A stretch of 7,772 bases of DNA, taken from assembly GCA_017449925.1 (NCBI GenBank), contig JAFSYO010000142.1:1-7772 (forward strand), in the 5' to 3' direction. The notes beneath the pieces were generated by a model. It did not search any database. It was not told the DNA's origin and saw only the letters and a program-made list of their open reading frames with translations. This document shows, piece after piece, positions 1-5,143 of the stretch (position 1 is its first letter; each line of letters opens with the position of its first letter). Made by a program: the position numbers and the translations under genes. The DNA is from Stomatobaculum sp. Lineage in GTDB: Bacteria > Bacillota_A > Clostridia > Lachnospirales > Lachnospiraceae.

Positions 1-5
1 ATAGA

Positions 6-109
6 CGCGAAAACGCATCAGCGTTCTTCGCGGCGTGCCCGGCAGCTTCCGACAGGAAGCTGTCTGCCGCAGGCAGATACAATGACCGCTTTCCTTTGCG
101 GTCATTGTA
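6..109. repeat. Run of four consecutive hairpins
   Basis: Four inverted repeats follow one another. First, 6-16 pairs with 21-25 and 27-32 (11 pairs, one bulged C at 26, loop ATCA). Second, 43-50 pairs with 55-62 (8 pairs, 4-base loop). Third, 63-68 pairs with 72-77 (6 pairs, 3-base loop). Fourth, 78-89 pairs with 98-109 (12 perfect pairs, T-rich 8-base loop on the plus strand). The last three adjoin with no spacer. None is followed by a T-run on either strand, so a standard intrinsic terminator is not supported. On the minus strand the array lies 62 bases past the stop of the VWA lipoprotein gene, so it could be a 3' UTR structure, the leader of the next gene beyond the window, or a REP-like element. 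The pairing is seen; the role is unknown. Confidence 0.6.
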
Positions 110-145
110 CCATAGATAAAGAGATTCAGCATCCCTGCCTTATTA

Positions 146-192
146 CGCTCTGTTCAGGCGGCCGGTTTTTTTACTCCGCCCTGTTCAGGCGG
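146..192. repeat. Short direct repeat duplicating the 3' end of the VWA gene
   Basis: A 16-base sequence at 177-192 recurs at 146-161 with one mismatch; the core CTGTTCAGGCGG is identical. The right-hand copy encodes the last residues of the VWA lipoprotein (RLNRA before the final E and stop). The left-hand copy lies 31 bases further downstream, past the stop. Read in its own frame it again spells R-L-N-R-A followed at once by a stop codon. It looks like a small tandem duplication spanning the gene end, or the relic of an alternative C-terminus. The copies are in different frames. Confidence 0.6.
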
Positions 193-2060
193 TCGATCAT
201 ATACAGGAACTCCCTGCGGTAGCTGTCGTCAGAAGCGTGGGCCGTCTTCGCCAGGCGTTCCACCACATCAGAAAGCTCCGAACTTCCCTTGTACTCCGAA
301 TCCTTCAGGATCATGCCTACCTGGGCGACACCCGCTGCCCAGGAGAGGTCATCGCTCATCACCGGCTTCACGGAAGTGTTGTCCACGGGGTACTCGAGGA
401 GGATGCTTTCCTGCCCGGAAGTTTCCTTCTGTTCTGCAGTATTCTTTACTGCTGCGGCATCCGGCTCTTTATAGCGGATGCTGACCGTACACCACTCCGA
501 GGAGCCGCCGGCTGCTGCCGTTCCGCTGTTGTCTGCCGCCGTTCCGCTGCCGGTCGCCCCGTATTTTCTGGCGACTTCGCCGACTTCCTGCTTCGAATCC
601 GGCTGCGCGATCTCAAAGAGGGCTGTGACCCGGTGGCCTGCGCCCAGTTCTCCGCCGTCCTTCGTGTCATCCGCAAAATCCTCTGCGGCCATGACGCGGT
701 TCTCGTATCCGATCAGCCTGTAACCCTTTACCTTTTCCGGATTGAACTCCACCTGGAGCTTCACGTCCTTCGCCACGGTGAAAAGAGTGCCGCCGGCTTC
801 CTGGGTCAGGACGCGCCGTGCCTCGGCGATATCGTCAATGTAGCTGTAGTTCCCGTTTCCGTGGTCCGCCAGCGCTTCCATCCTGGCATCCGCCAGATTT
901 CCTTCCCCGAAGCCGAGTACGGAAAGATACACGCCGGACTTTGCTTCATCTTCGATCAGGCGGGTCAGGGATCCCTGGTCCGTCACGCCGATGTTCAGGT
1001 CACCGTCCGTTGCCATGATCACCCGGTTGTTGCCGCCCTCAATAAAGTACTTTTCCGCCAGTTCGTAGGCAGTCTGGATCCCGGCGGATCCGTTGGTGCC
1101 GCCGCCTGCCATCAGGTCCTCCACCGCGGCGGTGATCTTTGCCTTTTCGCTGCCGTGCACGCCGTCCAGGACCACTTTGTCGCTGGAAGCATAGGTCACG
1201 ATGGAGATCCGGTCATCCTCTCCCAGGTTCTCCGCGAGAAGAAGGAAGGCCCGCTGCACAAGGGGCAGCTTGTTCCATTCGTCCATGGAACCGGAGACAT
1301 CGATCAGGAACACGAGGTTAGACGCCGGCAGTTCCTGCGGATCCAGCTTCTCTGCCTGCAGTCCCACTAAAAGAAGCTCTGTATCTTCATTCCAGGGACA
1401 GGGCGCGATCTCCGTGGTCACAGAGAAAGGCTCCCCGTTTTCCGGCTCCGGGTAATCGTAGGAAAAGTAATTGATCATCTCTTCGATCCGCACCGCATCC
1501 GCCGGGACCTTCTGACCCCGGAGGATCATCCGACGAAGGTTCGCGTAGGAAGCCGTGTCCACATCCGCGGCAAAGGTGGAGAAGGGAGAGACGCTGACGG
1601 CCTTCCAGCCGTTTTCTTCGGTATAATCATACTCTTCCGTGTTCCATTGGGGCGCGTTGTGATCACCGGGCAGGAAGCCCATGACATTACTGCTCTCGTA
1701 CATGGCAGCTCCGGCGGACTGCTTCGCCGCCGGCGCCGCAGCCGGCGCTCCCATGAAATATTCTGCAGCCATGTCAAGGCTGTCCCCCACCAGGTCTCCA
1801 AACTCTTCCCGCAGCGCTTCTGTCACCGACGGAGCTGCCGTGGTCGCCGGCACCGTCTCCGCAGGAGTCTCTGTCTGCTGCGCCGTCGTCTCCGCCGAAG
1901 TGCCCGAAGTTTCCGGAACTGTCTCCGGTAAAGCTTCCGTCGTTTCTGCCGCTGTCGTTTCCGTCTGTCCGCCCATGCCGCAGCCCGTGACCGCTGCCGT
2001 CATCATCACCGCCGCCATCACCGCCGCCGCGTACTTTTTCATCAAAGATCTTTTTCTCAT
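171..2060 (-). CDS. YfbK-like von Willebrand factor type A domain lipoprotein
   Basis: A 629-residue surface lipoprotein. Residues 1-27 form a lipoprotein signal peptide (basic start, hydrophobic Ala/Met/Val core, lipobox V-T-G-C with Cys27). Residues 31-80 are a Thr/Glu/Pro/Ala-rich linker, probably an extended stalk. Residues 140-240 match the vWF-A N-terminal region of YfbK-type proteins (STFAADVDTASYANLRR; RIEEMINYFSYDYPEP). Residues 247-420 are the VWA domain with an intact MIDAS: D254-x-S256-x-S258, T322 and D352. Residues 421-629 fit the C-terminal DUF3520 region, with a low-complexity Gly/Ala/Ser insert at about 487-520. The first ATG is chosen because AGGAGG precedes it by 5-6 bases. 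VWA domains with a MIDAS usually bind protein ligands through a metal ion, so an adhesion or envelope role is inferred; the ligand is unknown. It is separated from the hydrolase gene by a terminator, so it should have its own promoter; I found no convincing one. Confidence 0.93.
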   Translation of the reverse strand: MRKRSLMKKYAAAVMAAVMMTAAVTGCGMGGQTETTAAETTEALPETVPETSGTSAETTAQQTETPAETVPATTAAPSVTEALREEFGDLVGDSLDMAAEYFMGAPAAAPAAKQSAGAAMYESSNVMGFLPGDHNAPQWNTEEYDYTEENGWKAVSVSPFSTFAADVDTASYANLRRMILRGQKVPADAVRIEEMINYFSYDYPEPENGEPFSVTTEIAPCPWNEDTELLLVGLQAEKLDPQELPASNLVFLIDVSGSMDEWNKLPLVQRAFLLLAENLGEDDRISIVTYASSDKVVLDGVHGSEKAKITAAVEDLMAGGGTNGSAGIQTAYELAEKYFIEGGNNRVIMATDGDLNIGVTDQGSLTRLIEDEAKSGVYLSVLGFGEGNLADARMEALADHGNGNYSYIDDIAEARRVLTQEAGGTLFTVAKDVKLQVEFNPEKVKGYRLIGYENRVMAAEDFADDTKDGGELGAGHRVTALFEIAQPDSKQEVGEVARKYGATGSGTAADNSGTAAAGGSSEWCTVSIRYKEPDAAAVKNTAEQKETSGQESILLEYPVDNTSVKPVMSDDLSWAAGVAQVGMILKDSEYKGSSELSDVVERLAKTAHASDDSYRREFLYMIDRLNRAE

Positions 2061-2276
2061 GATTTCCTCCTGCTTTTTCCCTTATCTCTTTTCTTTTTCC
2101 GGCGCGGCTGTCTAAACAGTCGTTTCCGGAAGGTCTTTTCTGTTCCTTTGGTTAATGAGACAGGAAGGATCACGGGCGGGTCACATCTTTTGAATTACAG
2201 AAAAACCATCGACTGAAAACAACTTTTGAAGCTTCCAATTCCCTGTCCATGGTGCGCTGAAACTGGAAAGTGACAA

Positions 2277-2555
2277 TTGGGCGTTTTTAAGGGGATTTTG
2301 AAAATCCGCACCCCTCAGAGCTCTTGAAAAGCTGCTTTTGAGCCGAATCCCAGAGCTTTTTAAAGCTTGTTGGGCGCATTTTGGCAAGTTTGAAAAAAAG
2401 GCACCCCTGTTTTTCGAAAAAACAGGGGTGCCTATTTCCAAAAAAGCCCATAAAACGCCCATTTCATGATCAAATACATCAAAACAAGCGGAAAAAGCCA
2501 GCATTTTTCGCTGTAAAGGGGTACGGAAATTTGAAAATCACCGAAAAACGCCCTC
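2277..2555. repeat. Nested inverted array of four degenerate 39-base repeats
   Basis: The copies are A 2277-2315 (+), B 2370-2408 (+), C 2424-2462 (-) and D 2517-2555 (-). All are exactly 39 bases with no gaps. All share GGGCG at positions 3-7, TT at 10-11, TTT at 20-22 and ACCCCT at 34-39. By hand count the pair identities are A/C 29, A/D 27, B/C 27 and A/B 26 of 39. A to B and C to D are both offset by 93 bases, and both inverted pairs are centred on position 2416, so B pairs with C inside and A with D outside. The 54-base spacers do not match each other above chance. The intrinsic terminator is the inner tip of the B/C pair. This resembles a non-autonomous repeat element or a duplicated terminator module; no target-site duplication or transposase is seen. 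Confidence 0.7.
2393..2432 (-). terminator. Intrinsic terminator of the GH32 gene
   Basis: Read on the minus strand, a hairpin of 10 strong pairs (GGCACCCCTG with CAGGGGTGCC) extends by five A-T pairs toward a small TCG-containing loop. It is followed directly by seven T residues (2399-2393). It lies about 144 bases downstream of the GH32 stop. The plus-strand side has no equivalent T-run, so the terminator should act mainly on minus-strand transcripts, separating the hydrolase transcript from the VWA gene. Confidence 0.9.
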
Positions 2556-2575
2556 TCAGTCTTCTAACTTAGCTC

Positions 2576-4273
2576 TCAGCTGGTCCGGACATCATATTTC
2601 TCGACGTTCCGGAAGGTACAGCTGCCGCCTTTCGCGAAGAAGCGGATGCCGTCGTCCGTTTCCAGATCCGGATATACATTTCCGGTCATCACATGACGGC
2701 CGCCGTCGATGAACACTTCGATGGAGCAGATATCCAGGAAGATGCGCAGGTCGATGGTTTCCCTGGCTGCTTCTCCTGCCGAGATCTTTCCGTTGGCGTC
2801 CACCGGGGACAGATCGACCCGCCGCACATTCACATCGTCCTCCCTGCCTTCCAGCGGCAGACCGGAGTTCGTGCGGTCGAATACGATCACGTCGTCCGCG
2901 CAGTCATAATAGATAAGAGTCTCGTGTTCCTGTCCGCAGAACAGTTTCAAGCCGGCCTTCTCCGCTGTGCCCGGCTCCAGGGTGACATGGATCTCCGCGG
3001 CGGTTCCGCAGATGTCAGGGAACGATATTTCTTCTCTGGCTCCGACGGTAAAGTCCGGGACTGCGGCGCGGTTCGTCCGGAACTGTTCGATCTCCCGTAC
3101 GGGCTTCTGCACCAGGGTATGATCTTCGACCCGGAGCTCCCTTGGAAGAGTGTAGGTCCCGGCCCAGCCTTCTTTCCTGGTGGGGAAACTGCGGTCCCAC
3201 ATTTCCTTCCAGGCGATCATGATCACTCTGCCGTCCGGCATGCGGAGCGTCTGGGCGGCATAGAAGTCAAAGCCGCTGTCCAGTTCCCCGACCTTTTCCA
3301 CCGTGAAATGTCCGTCCTCAAAATCCAGTTTCCCCAGCATATAAAGGGAAGAGTGGATGTTCTGGTACAGATTTCCCATCTGCGGCAGATTCTGGGGACT
3401 GGAGAGAAGGACCTCCGTCCCGTCCACGTTGAAATAATCCGGACATTCATAGACGCCGTTCAGGCAGAAATAGTCATGGTCCATCGGGATCTGCCCCGGC
3501 GTGTCCTCATATAAAAGGTGCCCCGCATACTCCCAGTGCAGCAGATCTTCGCTCCTGGCCAGGATCAGGTTGCCGAAGCCCGGATTCCCCGGGGCTGTGC
3601 CCGAGACATCTCCGGCGGAAGGGGAGCGCACGCCGTCCTGCTCTGTGCAGAAGCCTGAAGTGGGAACGCCGCTTTCTGAACCCGCCGCTGCTGCAGACCC
3701 GCCGGACACCCGGCCGCCTGACACAAGACCGCCGGAGACCTGTCCGCCGGAAAGGCTGCCCCGCGCCGCGGGTGCTGATGCCGGATCCAGGATCCGCACT
3801 CCTGCGATCAGGTACCATAGGCCGTCCTTTCGGAACAGCCGCGGGTCGCGGAAATCAAGCTCCGAAATCTCGGGGTCCAGCATGTCCGCAGTCAGGATGG
3901 GATTGTCCGGGTTTTTCTTAAAGGAGATGCCTCCGTCCACTGAAACGGCGATACACTGGCGCTGGAGTACCGGCTGTGCCGCCGTATACATCAGCCAGAG
4001 CTTTCCGTCCACTTCCGCCGCCGATCCGGAGCAGCAGCCGCAGATCACTTCATAGTCCTGGTCAGGCACCAGTGCCACCGGCAGGTTTTCCCACCGAATG
4101 AAATCCTCCGTGGCGAAATGCCCCCAGTGCATAGTGCCCCATTCGGCCTTATAGGGATAATGCTGGTAAAACAGATGCGCTTTTCCCTGATAGAAAATGG
4201 TCCCATTCGGGTCGTTTGCCCATCCGGACGGAACATTCGCGTGATAGACCTGACGGTAACTCTGCTTTTTCAT
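2576..4273 (-). CDS. Glycoside hydrolase family 32 (beta-fructosidase / sucrase), cytoplasmic
   Basis: A 565-residue enzyme hydrolysing terminal beta-fructosyl bonds, as in sucrose, sucrose-6-phosphate or fructo-oligosaccharides. The GH32 signature residues are present: W-A-N-D-P-N-G with nucleophile Asp21, F-R-D-P with transition-state stabiliser Asp143, and Y-E-C-P-D with acid/base Glu276. Typical supporting blocks are GTMHWGHF, FYAAQTL and GWAGTYTLPREL. The C-terminal beta-sandwich is complete, with LRIFLDICSIEVFIDGG near residues 510-525. There is no signal peptide, so substrate must be imported. Start: an upstream in-frame TTG at 4294 would add seven residues, but AGAAGGAG lies 5 bases before the ATG at 4273, so the ATG is used. 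Oddity: residues about 164-231 are a Gly/Ser/Ala-rich insertion between the Asp143 block and the GNLILARSEDLLHWEY block, where relatives have only a short loop. No transporter, kinase or regulator gene is adjacent, so the exact substrate is unresolved. Confidence 0.95.
   Translation of the reverse strand: MKKQSYRQVYHANVPSGWANDPNGTIFYQGKAHLFYQHYPYKAEWGTMHWGHFATEDFIRWENLPVALVPDQDYEVICGCCSGSAAEVDGKLWLMYTAAQPVLQRQCIAVSVDGGISFKKNPDNPILTADMLDPEISELDFRDPRLFRKDGLWYLIAGVRILDPASAPAARGSLSGGQVSGGLVSGGRVSGGSAAAAGSESGVPTSGFCTEQDGVRSPSAGDVSGTAPGNPGFGNLILARSEDLLHWEYAGHLLYEDTPGQIPMDHDYFCLNGVYECPDYFNVDGTEVLLSSPQNLPQMGNLYQNIHSSLYMLGKLDFEDGHFTVEKVGELDSGFDFYAAQTLRMPDGRVIMIAWKEMWDRSFPTRKEGWAGTYTLPRELRVEDHTLVQKPVREIEQFRTNRAAVPDFTVGAREEISFPDICGTAAEIHVTLEPGTAEKAGLKLFCGQEHETLIYYDCADDVIVFDRTNSGLPLEGREDDVNVRRVDLSPVDANGKISAGEAARETIDLRIFLDICSIEVFIDGGRHVMTGNVYPDLETDDGIRFFAKGGSCTFRNVEKYDVRTS
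3698..3754 (-). repeat. 15-base minisatellite coding SGGxV repeats within the GH32 gene
   Basis: Inside the extra loop of the hydrolase, about four tandem 15-base units encode S-G-G-x-V with x = Q, L, R (the last unit ends SGGS). Units differ by a few bases, so the repeat is diverged but in phase with the reading frame. Unit gain or loss would preserve the frame. It probably arose by slippage and forms part of a flexible loop. Confidence 0.7.
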
Positions 4274-4278
4274 CTTTT

Positions 4279-4286
4279 CTCCTTCT
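4279..4286 (-). promoter_or_regulatory. Ribosome binding site fixing the GH32 start
   Basis: AGAAGGAG on the minus strand, ending 5 bases before the ATG at 4273. It lies inside the seven-codon extension that the upstream TTG would give, which argues for the shorter protein. Confidence 0.85.
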
Positions 4287-4334
4287 AAATACAATTATCC
4301 CTATCATCCCTTTGTTGATGAGCTCACGGCGCGT

Positions 4335-4362
4335 AAAAAAACCTGCGAACCCTGAATTCAGG
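4335..4362 (-). terminator. Possible weak terminator after the M4-DUF1622-orphan unit
   Basis: Minus-strand reading shows the 12-base palindrome CCTGAATTCAGG (4362-4351), then GTTCG and CAGG, then seven T residues (4341-4335). Two short stems are possible: CCTG with the CAGG inside the palindrome, or CCTG with the CAGG next to the T-run. Each has only four pairs, so termination may be partial. It lies 14 bases past the stop of the 131-residue gene and 62 or more bases before the GH32 start, a sensible place for a transcript end. Confidence 0.35.
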
Positions 4363-4375
4363 CGTCTTTCCACAA

Positions 4376-4771
4376 TCAGCCTGTGAAATTCCTTGATTTT
4401 TCCACAAAATCAACAATGTTATCCTCAGAAACCGCGGAATGCTTTCCTTTTTTCCCCAGAATAAACGCTTTTGCCTTCTCCGCGTTCGCTTTTTTCTCCA
4501 TCACAAGGGAGGCGAAGCGCCCTTCCTTTCCGAAACTCACCTTAACCGCAAAGGCAGGGAGAGACTTTCCGCAGCAGCCGGTCACATGGAAGGAGGTGGG
4601 AATGATCTCCGCGCCGGTGACCGCCGCATAGGGCAGATACTTTTGGGGCGGGAAATAGATGGCTTCTTCCCCGAAGCGGAACTGCTCCAGACGGAAGCCG
4701 GTCTTTTTGTCCTTCACGGGGTCTTCGATCCGGTACGCCGGGTCAAATGGGTTGTCTGAAAAGAATCCCAT
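4376..4771 (-). CDS. Hypothetical 131-residue protein, possible PH-like fold
   Basis: I do not recognise this protein. It has no signal peptide and no membrane segment. The N-terminus (MGFFSDNPFDPAYRIEDP) is polar. The middle (residues about 25-90) alternates hydrophobic and polar stretches consistent with beta strands, including FRFGEEAIYFPP and PAFAVKVSFG, and a vicinal Cys pair occurs in VTGCCGK. The end is Lys/Glu-rich and helical (MEKKANAEKAKAFILGKK). A strand-rich body closed by a helix is the layout of PH-like domains, but that is a guess from pattern alone. Its ATG is 3 bases past the stop of the DUF1622 gene, with AGGAGG inside the end of that gene, so translation is probably coupled. 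The context suggests a cytoplasmic accessory of the membrane protein and protease encoded upstream. Confidence 0.85.
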   Translation of the reverse strand: MGFFSDNPFDPAYRIEDPVKDKKTGFRLEQFRFGEEAIYFPPQKYLPYAAVTGAEIIPTSFHVTGCCGKSLPAFAVKVSFGKEGRFASLVMEKKANAEKAKAFILGKKGKHSAVSEDNIVDFVEKSRNFTG

Positions 4772-4774
4772 AGC

Positions 4775-5143
4775 TTAATCCTCCTGCGCTGCCTGCAGCT
4801 TCTTCTGCTCCTTCTGTTCCTTCTTCTCGTTCTTGATCTCCCAGTGGATCAGGAAGGTCAGGGCGCCGCGGAGCAGGATGATGGCCCCAAGGATCCCCAG
4901 TTCTCTCCACTCCCGCACAACGACCGTGCGCAGCACCTCTCCGCCCATCTTGAACTCCAAAGCCAGGGCGATGCCTTCGCCAAGCTCCAGCCGGATGTTC
5001 TTCTCTGACCGGCGGACCCAGTCGTAGAAACACCGGAACGCTGTAGCCATCAGGACGCAGATGCCGGCCATCTCCATCAGGATCGTGCTGACTTCCACCA
5101 CATAGAACAAAATACTGTCCAGTCCTCCGATCAATCCGGTCAT
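4775..5143 (-). CDS. DUF1622 family small membrane protein
   Basis: A 122-residue membrane protein. It has two hydrophobic segments: residues about 8-36 (ILFYVVEVSTILMEMAGICVL) and about 83-98 (LGILGAIILLRGALTFLIHW). Between them is the family hallmark: R-L-E-L-G-E-G-I-A-L-A-L-E-F, then a K-M-G-G-E-V-L-R-T segment and W-R-E-L-G-I-L. The overall pattern matches DUF1622, whose function is not established. The tail (residues 100-122) is strongly charged, Lys/Glu/Gln-rich and probably cytoplasmic. The ATG overlaps the stop of the M4 peptidase gene as ATGA, and its ribosome binding site (AGGAAGGAG) lies inside that gene, so the two are translationally coupled. Confidence 0.88.
   Translation of the reverse strand: MTGLIGGLDSILFYVVEVSTILMEMAGICVLMATAFRCFYDWVRRSEKNIRLELGEGIALALEFKMGGEVLRTVVVREWRELGILGAIILLRGALTFLIHWEIKNEKKEQKEQKKLQAAQED

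Larger units (their letters stand above)
2061..2575. other. Structured 515-base intergenic region
   Basis: This lies between the stop of the GH32 gene and the start of the VWA gene. It is visibly richer in A/T runs than the genes on either side. It holds an intrinsic terminator at 2393-2432 and a nested set of four 39-base repeats at 2277-2555, listed separately. The 2061-2276 part must contain the VWA promoter, but no clear -35/-10 pair stands out on the minus strand; a TGTAAT near 2196 is only a weak -10 candidate. A short exact repeat, CTGAGAG on the minus strand, occurs at the GH32 stop and again about 20 bases downstream, next to the outer 39-base copy. The open frame that crosses much of this region lacks a ribosome binding site and runs through the terminator, so I do not call it a gene. 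Confidence 0.7.

Noticed and set aside
78..109. The 12-pair hairpin as an intrinsic terminator of the VWA gene
   Set aside because: The stem is strong, but no T-run follows it on either strand; kept only as part of the hairpin run.
237..1370. 377-codon open frame on the plus strand
   Set aside because: It lies opposite the VWA gene. Its translation is rich in His, Arg, Val and Leu with no domain, while the minus strand shows a full domain series and a strong ribosome binding site.
2181..2504. 107-codon open frame on the minus strand in the intergenic region, with RGAFFSNLPKCAQ / RGADFQNPLKNAQ internal repeats
   Set aside because: No ribosome binding site before its ATG, it runs straight through the strong intrinsic terminator, and its internal repeats are explained by the 39-base DNA repeats on both strands.
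2277..2555. CRISPR array
   Set aside because: Only four degenerate copies, half of them inverted, with 54-base spacers; CRISPR repeats are near-identical and all in one orientation.
2693..3514. 273-codon open frame on the plus strand
   Set aside because: Antisense to the GH32 gene, whose catalytic motifs are on the minus strand; no family resemblance.
4294..4322. Promoter for the GH32 gene with GATAAT (4299-4294, minus strand) as -10
   Set aside because: The -10 is reasonable and would give a short leader, but the -35 position reads CTCATC, far from TTGACA. Not strong enough to call.
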